Shown here piece after piece: positions 1 to 5,543 of a stretch of 6,127 bases of DNA. The DNA comes from an uncultured Lachnospiraceae bacterium. GTDB taxonomy: Bacteria > Bacillota > Clostridia > Lachnospirales > Lachnospiraceae. Location: NCBI GenBank assembly GCA_934359535.1, contig CAKRLN010000138.1, positions 1-6,127 of the forward strand, in the 5' to 3' direction. The notes under the pieces were generated by a model. That model searched no databases. It saw only the letters and a program-made list of their open reading frames with translations, and had not been told where the DNA came from. Both the position numbers and the translations under genes were made by a program. The first letter of the stretch is position 1. Each line of letters opens with the position of its first letter.

Positions 1-1
1 C

Positions 2-577
2 AATATCGTAACCGAGAACAAAGAGCTGACTGAGCAGGCAAAGATTGACCTTACGATCGCAATGATTACTTTAAAATACACACAGTCCAACTCGGTATGT
101 TACGTAAAAGGCGGACAGGCAATCGGTATCGGAGCAGGACAGCAGTCCCGTATCCACTGCACCCGTCTTGCCGGATCAAAGGCAGATAACTGGTGGTTAA
201 GACAGTCACCGCAGGTACTCGGACTTCAGTTTGTTGACGGCATCGGACGCGCGGATAGAGACAATGCAATTGATCTTTATATGGGAGAGGATTATATGGA
301 TGTGCTTGCCGAGGGCGAGTGGCAGAGAACCTTCAAGGTAAAACCAGATATCTTTACCGCAGAGGAGAAGCGCGCATGGCTTGATAAGAATACTGGTGTG
401 GCACTTGGTTCGGACGCATTTTTCCCATTTGGGGATAACATCGAGCGTGCCCATAAGAGCGGTGTTACCTATGTGGCAGAGCCAGGCGGATCAATCCGTG
501 ATGACCATGTCATCGAGACTTGCAACAAGTATGGAATGGTTATGAGCTTTACCGGAATCCGTCTGTTCCATCATTAA
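2..577 (+). CDS. purH: AICAR transformylase, C-terminal part (5' end outside window)
   Basis: This is the last 191 residues of phosphoribosylaminoimidazolecarboxamide (AICAR) formyltransferase, which transfers a formyl group from 10-formyl-THF to AICAR late in cytoplasmic purine biosynthesis. The frame is open from base 2, so the gene starts upstream; the ATG at 62 is internal. Diagnostic stretches are KYTQSN, GIGAGQQSRIHCTRLAG, SDAFFPFGDNIERA, EPGGSIRDDHVIE and the family's C-terminal ending RLFHH. The segment NWWLRQSPQVLGLQF and the roughly 50 residues after it are present in eukaryotic ATIC and in standalone AICAR transformylases of Clostridia, but absent from E. coli-type bifunctional PurH. 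I therefore infer a standalone transformylase with IMP cyclohydrolase encoded elsewhere; the N-terminus, which would settle this, is not visible. A hairpin terminator follows 20 bases after the stop. Confidence 0.93.
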   Translation, partial: NIVTENKELTEQAKIDLTIAMITLKYTQSNSVCYVKGGQAIGIGAGQQSRIHCTRLAGSKADNWWLRQSPQVLGLQFVDGIGRADRDNAIDLYMGEDYMDVLAEGEWQRTFKVKPDIFTAEEKRAWLDKNTGVALGSDAFFPFGDNIERAHKSGVTYVAEPGGSIRDDHVIETCNKYGMVMSFTGIRLFHH

Positions 578-597
578 AATCGAATATTTTTTGAAAG

Positions 598-640
598 ACA
601 GCACCTGAGCCATTATGCGTTCGGGTGTTGTTTGCGTTTA
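598..640 (+). terminator. Probable intrinsic terminator of the purH-like gene
   Basis: Bases 598-610 pair with 619-631 in a 13-bp stem that contains three G-U pairs and has an 8-base loop. A modest, interrupted T-rich tail (631-640) follows. It lies just after the stop codon and before the promoter of the next gene. The imperfect tail makes it a medium-strength call. Confidence 0.65.
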
Positions 641-684
641 TCACAAAGGCTTTTCAAAAATATAGTGTAGAAAAGGAAAATACT

Positions 685-693
685 TGTTATAAT
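685..693 (+). promoter_or_regulatory. Extended -10 promoter of the DUF3990 gene pair
   Basis: A perfect TATAAT at 688-693 is preceded by TG one base upstream (685-686), the extended -10 form that can work without a good -35. No convincing -35 lies 16-18 bases upstream. The transcript would start near 700, about 40 bases before the ATG at 740. This suggests the pair is expressed independently of the purine gene upstream. Confidence 0.6.
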
Positions 694-739
694 TGAAATA
701 AGAATATAGCAGAGTTTGTGAGAAAAAAGGAGTTACTGT

Positions 740-1192
740 ATGATGATATATCATGGAAGCAATGTAGAAGTATCTGTTCCACGTATTCTCCAGAATGGCT
801 TCTACAAAGATTTTGGATATGGCTTTTATTGTACCAGTTATGAAAAACAGGCAAAGCGTTGGGCAATGACGAGAAAGGGTGCATCGGTTGTAAACCGATA
901 CGAATATAGGGCTAAGAATGATTTAAAAGTACTGAAGTTTGATGAGATGACGGATGAATGGCTTAATTTTATTGTTCATTGCAGACGGGGAATTGAACAT
1001 GATTATGACATTGTAGAAGGTCCCATGGCAGATGACCAGATATGGAATTTTGTAGAAGGCTTTGTTGATGGGAGAATTCCACGTGATGCTTTCTGGGGAT
1101 TGGTAAGATTCAGCTATCCTACACATCAGATTGTGTTCTGTACAGAAGATGCATTGAAAACATTAACTTTTGAAGGGAGTGAAACAATATGA
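740..1192 (+). CDS. DUF3990 family protein, PARP-like ADP-ribosyltransferase fold
   Basis: A 150-residue soluble protein matching the DUF3990 pattern as I know it (YHGSN near the start, then KDFGYGFYCTSYEKQAKRWA). The same stretches fit the three motifs of H-Y-E class ADP-ribosyltransferases: HGS at residues 5-7, like the PARP HGS motif; GYGFYCT at 26-32 with the tyrosine at 30, followed by an alpha-helix QAKRWA; and THQIVFCTEDALKTLTF at 128-144, equivalent to the strand carrying the PARP catalytic Glu, here Gln130. I infer NAD binding and possible ADP-ribosylation, with the substrate unknown. No signal peptide or membrane segment is present. The start is fixed by AAGGAG at 727-732, 7 bases ahead of ATG 740; the next codon is also ATG. 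The stop overlaps the start of the following gene by four bases (ATGA), implying translational coupling. Base composition is more A+T-rich than the flanking purine and galactose genes, which hints at acquisition. A toxin role is plausible but unproven. Confidence 0.8.
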   Translation: MMIYHGSNVEVSVPRILQNGFYKDFGYGFYCTSYEKQAKRWAMTRKGASVVNRYEYRAKNDLKVLKFDEMTDEWLNFIVHCRRGIEHDYDIVEGPMADDQIWNFVEGFVDGRIPRDAFWGLVRFSYPTHQIVFCTEDALKTLTFEGSETI

Positions 1193-1659
1193 AAAATAAG
1201 TATTTCCCAGAGGAAGAAATCGAAATAAATGATCTTTATTTTGTGTGTTACATGATAGAGCGGGTGGCAAGGCATATTAAGCAAAAAAATAAGTATGTTG
1301 TTAATACAATTGGGAGAGATGGTGTGTATCATCTGCTGAGCTGTGCCAGTGTTTTGCATTGCGAAAATCCATTAAAGGTGGAAGATGACTGGATAAAGGA
1401 TTACGCTTTGAAAGATGGAGATTATGATATTACAGCAGTTGATAAAGAGATAGCGGAAAGTGTTCCATCACCACTTGATATGGGGGCAGTATATCAGCGC
1501 CTGATCCGGGATACGATGTCTACAAAAGAGGATTTTGCAGATGGAATTATGAGAGTGTATAACAATGAAATCTGTGAGGTAATTGATAACTATAATTGTA
1601 GTGCGTTTTATGAACCGTCCTATGTGATTGCAAGAGCATATCAGAATGGAGGATTTTAA
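1189..1659 (+). CDS. DUF3791-like acidic protein, candidate partner of the DUF3990 protein
   Basis: A 156-residue protein with no signal peptide or membrane helix and a net charge of about -10. The N-terminal third (residues 13-62: DLYFVCYMIERVARHI, then a helix-rich stretch with HLLSCASVLHCENP) resembles the small DUF3791 domain (Y-x-I-E-x-x-A near the start, a later x-x-V-L-H). The remainder, ending YNCSAFYEPSYVIARAYQNGGF minus a few residues, looks like a conserved but unnamed extension. The start ATG at 1189 overlaps the upstream stop as ATGA and has AGGGAG at 1174-1179. DUF3791 proteins are often found beside DUF3990 proteins (from memory). I therefore infer an antitoxin or accessory role; the acidity and coupled translation fit but do not prove it. 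Assignment to DUF3791 is less certain than the DUF3990 call upstream. Confidence 0.65.
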   Translation: MKNKYFPEEEIEINDLYFVCYMIERVARHIKQKNKYVVNTIGRDGVYHLLSCASVLHCENPLKVEDDWIKDYALKDGDYDITAVDKEIAESVPSPLDMGAVYQRLIRDTMSTKEDFADGIMRVYNNEICEVIDNYNCSAFYEPSYVIARAYQNGGF

Positions 1660-1665
1660 TCATCA

Positions 1666-2158
1666 ATGAATGAGGAGCAGGTGTCAGCAAAGCTGGATGC
1701 GATGAAGGATCACCCGTATATCCAGGAACTACGGAGTATATTCTGTAATGTGTTGATTTTTTATCTGACAGAGGGCTTTGTCCAGTTTAAAAGGAAAAGA
1801 AATCCTGGGCGAGGATGAAGTATTAGACTTGTTTCTTGTGCCTTTTAAAAATGCCCCGGATGAAATCTGGACGTATATTGCAAAAGAAGTAAAACATATC
1901 TGGCAATGTTTAGAGCAAAAGAAGGATCTTTCCTGTGCGGCAAATAATAATGTGCGGTGTCTCATTGCGCTTGGCAGGAATGCAGATGCAAAAAAATTTG
2001 TAAATTCTGGCGCATTTCAGATTTCAAAGACAATCCGGGACCGGGTAAAAAAGCTGGATCATTACAATGCCCGCTTGAAAAAACAGGATATCGCCGAGGA
2101 ACCGGGGCAGGAAATCTCCTGCAGCAGGTTTATAATCTGGTGGATACTTATATCGTAG
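1666..2158 (+). pseudogene. Frameshifted unrecognised protein behind the DUF3990 pair
   Basis: A gene begins at ATG 1666, six bases after the previous stop, with GGAGG at 1648-1652. Its frame (MNEEQVSAKLDAMKDHPYIQ...) reads to TGA at 1816-1818. Coherent coding then continues in the next frame (KGKEILGEDEVLDLFLVPF, PDEIWTYIAKEVKHIW, RDRVKKLDHYNARLKKQD). The switch falls at the A-run 1789-1792: removing one A would give ...GFVQFKGKEILGEDEV... without a break, so a single-base insertion is the simplest explanation. The tail of the second frame, from about 2104 to its stop at 2156-2158, is MATE-transporter DNA read out of frame, so the natural C-terminus was also lost. I do not recognise the family. 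It is about 145 residues, soluble and mixed in charge. It may once have been the third gene of the upstream unit. A sequencing error could mimic the frameshift, but not the truncated end. Confidence 0.6.
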
Positions 2159-2457
2159 GGCGGTATGTCGGAACATCCGCGCTTGGGGCAGTGGGTTCGG
2201 CGTATACGCTTATGATATTTATCACTTCGATTATCATCAGGTTATGCATGGGGAGCGGAGCGTTATTTTCTGCATCCTATGGGGCAGGGGATATGAGGCA
2301 GCTGAAACAGGACATATGGCTGTCCATACCAACCGGGTGGATCGTGGCAGATATTGCCGACTTTGTCATGTACCGAAACAGCAGGAAAAAAGGCGGGCGG
2401 GCATTAAAAATCAGGAATGTCGATACTGGCTTGGCGAGCAGCCTTTGTATTTCTTGA
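2104..2457 (+). pseudogene. MATE efflux transporter relic with internal deletion
   Basis: Read in the frame starting at 2101, this shows two separate pieces of a MATE-family multidrug/cation antiporter. The first (2107-2310) has GNLLQQVYNLVDTYIVGRYV, then ALGAVGS and GSGALFSASYGAGD, characteristic of helices 1-2. The second (about 2320-2385) reads WLSIPTGWIVADIADFVMYR, matching the last helix of MATE proteins (typically SIPIGW-x-x-AD). A complete protein has about 450 residues and 12 helices, so roughly 350 residues are missing between the pieces. The normal start is also gone, replaced by the unrecognised frame upstream. The arginine in IIIRLCMGSG, where glycine is usual, fits loss of constraint. 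Beyond about 2410 the frame runs antisense through the end of the AraC gene and is not meaningful. The relic is nonfunctional. Confidence 0.75.
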
Positions 2458-3289
2458 ATACCTTGGCATAATAATTGGAATCATGAAATCCGACCAGACC
2501 TGCGATTTCGGTTATGGAAAAGCCGGTGTGGCTGAGATATTCCATGCTTTTTTCAATGCGGTACTGGGAAATAAAATCAAAAAGCGAAATCTGCATATAG
2601 TTTTTAAATATCCGGGAGCATTCGCTGCGTGATATCGGGATCGATCCTGCGATATCGTCCAACGTCAGATCCGAGGCATAGTTTGCTTCTATGTAGGAAA
2701 GCATGCTCCGGATACGCGCATAGGCTTTCTGGTCATATGTGGGCTTTGCAGAAAGGTCTGCATGGTTTAAAAATAATAGTTTCCAGAATTCCAATAACCG
2801 GGAAATGATATCAAATTCAAAAGCCCCACTCTTTTCCGTTGCGATCGGTATGATTTCCTGTATCAGCCGGATGGTGTCAGAATGCCAGGGCAAAGACCGG
2901 TCAAAATGAACCGCAGATAAAGAAGCGTTCCGGATCAATGGTTTGACATAGCCAGTGTAAATGCGGCTGTTTTCATAGCCATAAATCAGTTTCGGATCAA
3001 ATGTGAGGGCAATATATTCACAATCCTGATCCTGAAACATCGATCCGGTGTGCAGGGTGCAGCTGTTTCCGAAAAGAGCCTGCCCCTCCGACAAAAGAAA
3101 GGTACTGTTATTTACTTTGTAAAGCATGGTTCCTTTTGTGATCAGGGTAAGCTCAATTTCTGGATGCCAGTGCCACAAAAAAGAGCCGGATTCATATTTG
3201 GAAAGCTTTTCATAGCTTACGAGGAAGGGAAAAGGATAATTCCCGTGTTCCTTCAGTTCTTTTTGCAATTCATCTGTCTGGATCTGCAT
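2411..3289 (-). CDS. AraC/XylS family transcriptional regulator with cupin domain
   Basis: A 292-residue cytoplasmic regulator. The N-terminal half is a cupin-like sugar-sensing domain with the HxHxE core HWHPEIELTLITKGT (residues 40-54). The C-terminal 100 residues are the AraC DNA-binding domain with two helix-turn-helix units: LTLDDIAGSIPISRSECSRI (208-227) and SITEIAGLVGFHDSNYYAKV (258-277), ending in the usual SPSQYR. Length and both ends look intact. The start is the ATG at 3289-3287 with GGGAGG eight bases upstream; a longer reading would begin inside galK and is rejected. It is divergent from galK, 173 bases apart, with three direct repeats between them. By context it probably activates galK in response to a sugar and may control itself; the inducer is unknown. 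No hairpin terminator is visible past its stop, which abuts the MATE relic. Confidence 0.92.
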   Translation of the reverse strand: MQIQTDELQKELKEHGNYPFPFLVSYEKLSKYESGSFLWHWHPEIELTLITKGTMLYKVNNSTFLLSEGQALFGNSCTLHTGSMFQDQDCEYIALTFDPKLIYGYENSRIYTGYVKPLIRNASLSAVHFDRSLPWHSDTIRLIQEIIPIATEKSGAFEFDIISRLLEFWKLLFLNHADLSAKPTYDQKAYARIRSMLSYIEANYASDLTLDDIAGSIPISRSECSRIFKNYMQISLFDFISQYRIEKSMEYLSHTGFSITEIAGLVGFHDSNYYAKVFKKYKGCSPSQYRHS

Positions 3290-3297
3290 ATGACAAT

Positions 3298-3303
3298 CCT
3301 CCC
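3298..3303 (-). promoter_or_regulatory. Ribosome binding site that fixes the AraC-family start
   Basis: GGGAGG on the minus strand lies eight bases before ATG 3289-3287. The open frame extends upstream to 3574, but only this start has such a site. It also leaves the shared intergenic region free for promoters. Confidence 0.8.
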
Positions 3304-3315
3304 TTTTTGAAAAAC

Positions 3316-3379
3316 ACAATATATTACTATTTATATGCAAAATTTTACCATAATTATAATAAAAGAGCAATATATTACC
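3316..3379. promoter_or_regulatory. Three 13-bp direct repeats, candidate AraC-family operators
   Basis: Copies are acaatatattact (3316-3328), gcaaaattttacc (3337-3349) and gcaatatattacc (3367-3379). Copies 2 and 3 match at 11 of 13 positions, and copies 1 and 3 at 11 of 13. Starts are 21 and then 30 bases apart, about two and three helical turns, so all lie on one DNA face. AraC-family proteins typically bind direct half-sites about 21 bp apart. The array sits about 60 to 110 bases upstream of the predicted galK start, suited to activation. It also overlaps the likely start region of the regulator's own transcript (a TATAAT on the minus strand at 3358-3353). The function is inferred. Confidence 0.6.
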
Positions 3380-3421
3380 TGTTTTGCACAAGCGTTTTAA
3401 GGCGGAAAATCCAGAGGTATG

Positions 3422-3427
3422 TATAAT
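3422..3427 (+). promoter_or_regulatory. -10 element of the galK promoter
   Basis: A perfect TATAAT lies 35 bases ahead of the galK ATG. At 17-base spacing (3399-3404) the sequence is AAGGCG, so there is no recognisable -35. A good -10 without a -35 is what an activator-dependent promoter would show, in keeping with the adjacent AraC-family gene. Confidence 0.6.
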
Positions 3428-3462
3428 AGGAATCAGATAAAAACAAAACAGGAGGAGAAAAA

Positions 3463-4707
3463 ATGCAGATACCAGATCAGAATGTATTAAAGAATGTATA
3501 TGGGGAAACCGAAAAAAGCCGGAAACGTTTTGAACGTTTGTATCATGGATATGTGGAAGCCTTTGGTACATCACAAATGGATTTTTTTACGGCACCGGGA
3601 AGAACGGAAATCGTTGGTAACCATGTCGATCATAATGGAGGAATGGTCTTAGCTGCCAGTATTGATATGGATACGATCGGGGCAGCATATCCAAATGCGT
3701 CAGAAAGGATCGAGATCATCAGCGAGGGCTACCGGGAAAAAATCGTCATTGATCTGAAAAATCTAGATGAAATTCCTGCGGATCAGGCAACGGTTTCTCT
3801 GGTGGCAGGAATTGCAAAGGCGGTAGAAGTATTCGGTTATCAGATATCCGGATTTCAGGCATATGTTACCACGGAAGTGATCAGCTCGGCGGGTGTGAGC
3901 TCATCGGCTTCGTTTGAGATGCTTCTTTGTTCCATGATCAATTTCTTTTTTAATGAAAACAGGATGAACCCGGTGACATATGCAAAAATCGGACAGTACG
4001 CGGAAAACCACTACTGGGGTAAGGCATCCGGACTGATGGATCAGATGGCATGTGTCGTGGGTGGAACGATTCTTTTGGATTTTAAACAGGATGTGGCATA
4101 TCAGAAAGTAAACTTTGATTTTGAACGTATGGGTGATCAGCTTCTGATCGTAAATACCGGAAAAGGGCATGCAGATCTGAGCCGCGAATACAGTGAGGTT
4201 CCGGATGAGATGAAGCAGGTTGCAGAAGCTCTGGGCTGCTCGAAGCTTAGTGAAACAACGCTGGAGACACTTTGCAAAGAGCTGCCTGCGATCGCACCCA
4301 AGATGGCAAATGACCGTGCGATATTAAGGGCGATCCATTTCTTTGAGGAAAATAACCGGGTTACGGATATGATGCAGGCAGTTTCGACAAAAGACAGGAA
4401 ACAGATTTTAAAAATTCTCAAACAGTCAGGACAGTCTTCCTGGGAGCTTTTACAAAACTGCTATGCAGTTTCGGATTACCGGGAACAAAAGGTCTCCCTA
4501 TGTCTTGCCTTGACGGAGATTTTCTTAAAAGAATTGGGAGACGGCTGCTGCCGCATACATGGAGGAGGCTTTGCGGGAGTGATCATGTGTGTGCTTCCGA
4601 AGCAGGCGGTGCATGCATACACCCGGTTTATGGAAACATATGTCGGAAAGGATGCCATATATCCGATGAAGATCCGGCAGGTCGGAGCGGTACATCTGGA
4701 AAAATAA
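3463..4707 (+). CDS. galK: Galactokinase (GHMP kinase family), Clostridia-type variant
   Basis: A 414-residue kinase, within the family's usual 380-430. It phosphorylates alpha-D-galactose to galactose-1-phosphate with ATP at the entry to the Leloir pathway, in the cytoplasm. The galactokinase signature is PGRTEIVGNHVDHNGG (45-60). The GHMP ATP-binding motif is SSAGVSSSASFE (141-152). The catalytic-base region is SGLMDQMAC (189-197) with Asp193. The C-terminal glycine motif is HGGGFAGVI (366-374). In classical GalK the signature reads GRVNLIGEHTDYNGG; here NH replaces EH, so a conserved sugar-contacting Glu is Asn53, a variant I associate with Clostridia homologues. Galactose remains the likeliest substrate, but another hexose or uronic acid is possible. 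The start has AGGAGG at 3450-3455, seven bases ahead. It is transcribed alone: divergent regulator upstream, strong terminator downstream, no other Leloir gene in the window. Confidence 0.9.
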   Translation: MQIPDQNVLKNVYGETEKSRKRFERLYHGYVEAFGTSQMDFFTAPGRTEIVGNHVDHNGGMVLAASIDMDTIGAAYPNASERIEIISEGYREKIVIDLKNLDEIPADQATVSLVAGIAKAVEVFGYQISGFQAYVTTEVISSAGVSSSASFEMLLCSMINFFFNENRMNPVTYAKIGQYAENHYWGKASGLMDQMACVVGGTILLDFKQDVAYQKVNFDFERMGDQLLIVNTGKGHADLSREYSEVPDEMKQVAEALGCSKLSETTLETLCKELPAIAPKMANDRAILRAIHFFEENNRVTDMMQAVSTKDRKQILKILKQSGQSSWELLQNCYAVSDYREQKVSLCLALTEIFLKELGDGCCRIHGGGFAGVIMCVLPKQAVHAYTRFMETYVGKDAIYPMKIRQVGAVHLEK

Positions 4708-4710
4708 GAA

Positions 4711-4757
4711 AAAACACGCGTATTCCACTGGATTTTTGGTATGCGTGTTTTCTTTTT
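4711..4757 (+). terminator. Strong intrinsic terminator after galK
   Basis: Bases 4711-4722 pair with 4740-4751 in a 12-bp stem (one G-U pair) around a 17-base loop. The run CTTTTT follows at 4752-4757. It begins three bases past the galK stop. The A-run on its left side could let it act on the opposite strand too, though no convergent gene is present. Confidence 0.9.
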
Positions 4758-4792
4758 ACAGAAATTGGACGCAAATTAATACAAAAATGCAG

Positions 4793-4820
4793 TTGAATTG
4801 CAAAACTGGGAGTATATAAT
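4793..4820 (+). promoter_or_regulatory. Promoter of nth
   Basis: TTGAAT (4793-4798) and TATAAT (4815-4820) are separated by 16 bases, a near-consensus housekeeping promoter. The predicted start near 4827 gives a leader of about 78 bases before the nth ATG. It lies just beyond the galK terminator, so nth is an independent unit. Confidence 0.7.
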
Positions 4821-4828
4821 GGAAAAGG

Positions 4829-4853
4829 TAATTATGGGTGGAACCCCGAATTA
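4829..4853 (+). promoter_or_regulatory. Small hairpin in the nth leader
   Basis: TAATT (4829-4833) pairs with AATTA (4849-4853) and GGG (4836-4838) with CCC (4845-4847), separated by a small internal loop and closed by six bases. It would sit at the very 5' end of the nth transcript, where a stem can protect mRNA. No T-run follows, so it is not a terminator. Its loop side contains GGGTGGAACC, which matches the T-box core but lacks the rest of a T-box. The function is unknown. Confidence 0.35.
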
Positions 4854-4904
4854 TGTAAAATTCAATCATTGAAGGAAAGAAATTTGAAATAAAGAAGGTG
4901 GCTT

Positions 4905-5543
4905 ATGACAAAAAAACAAAGAGCATTGGAAGTGATCCGCAGATTAAAGGAAGCATATCCGGATTCGGATTGCAGCCTGGAATATGATCAGGCATGGAAG
5001 CTTTTGGTCAGCGTGCGGCTGGCGGCGCAGTGTACGGATGCCAGAGTAAATGTTGTTGTGGAAGAGCTTTATAAGGCTTATCCGGATATTGATGCACTGG
5101 CGGATGCCGATCCGGAAGCGATTGAAGCAATTATCAGACCGTGCGGACTTGGAAAAAGCAAGGCAAGGGACATCAGTGCCTGCATGCGTATGCTGCGGGA
5201 AGAATATCACTATCAGGTGCCGGATACGATGGAGGAGCTTTTAAAGCTGCCGGGAGTTGGAAGAAAGAGCGCGAACCTGATCTTAGGTGATGTCTATGGA
5301 AAGCCAGCGATCGTCACGGATACGCACTGCATTCGGCTCAGTAACCGGATCGGACTTGTCGATGGAATCAAGGATCCAAAGCAGGTGGAGATGGCGCTTA
5401 GGAAGATTATTCCACCGGAAGAGGGAAATGCACTCTGCCACCGGTTTGTCGACCATGGAAGAGAAGTGTGTACGGCACGGACAGTACCACACTGCGAGAT
5501 CTGCTGTCTTGCAGAGATATGTAAGACTTATCATAAAATTTAA
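4905..5543 (+). CDS. nth: Endonuclease III (DNA glycosylase/AP lyase)
   Basis: A 212-residue base-excision repair enzyme that removes oxidised pyrimidines and cleaves at the abasic site; it acts on the chromosome. The length matches the family (E. coli 211). Features in order: LAAQCTDARVN (39-49), the LSAQ-x-TD region of the substrate pocket; the helix-hairpin-helix LPGVGRKSANLIL (115-127) with catalytic Lys121; TDTHCIRLSNRIGL (138-151) with catalytic Asp139; and the C-terminal iron-sulphur ligands Cys189, Cys197, Cys200 and Cys206. These correspond to E. coli Lys120 and Asp138. The first Cys spacing is seven residues rather than the classical six (C-x7-C-x2-C-x5-C); Cys201 is an extra neighbouring cysteine. 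The start has AAGGTGG at 4895-4901, three bases before ATG, rather close. A palindromic repeat starts immediately after the stop. Confidence 0.95.
   Translation: MTKKQRALEVIRRLKEAYPDSDCSLEYDQAWKLLVSVRLAAQCTDARVNVVVEELYKAYPDIDALADADPEAIEAIIRPCGLGKSKARDISACMRMLREEYHYQVPDTMEELLKLPGVGRKSANLILGDVYGKPAIVTDTHCIRLSNRIGLVDGIKDPKQVEMALRKIIPPEEGNALCHRFVDHGREVCTARTVPHCEICCLAEICKTYHKI

Noticed and set aside
3050..3310. 86-codon plus-strand ORF opposite the AraC-family gene
   Set aside because: It lies antisense within a clear AraC-family coding region, with no recognisable protein or ribosome binding site. It is a shadow frame.
3387..3400. Possible cre (CcpA) site upstream of galK
   Set aside because: Only the AA, central CG and a few A/T positions fit. 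The TG start and the CA end of the consensus are not met.
3290..3574. Upstream extension of the AraC-family reading frame to an ATG at 3574
   Set aside because: It would cross the galK start and the whole shared promoter region, and the translated part is not AraC-like. The ATG at 3289 has a proper GGGAGG site.
4819..4872. 17-codon ORF (MEKVIMGGTPNYVKFNH) before nth
   Set aside because: Its ATG overlaps the predicted -10 TATAAT, so it would not be in the transcript from that promoter. It has no ribosome binding site.
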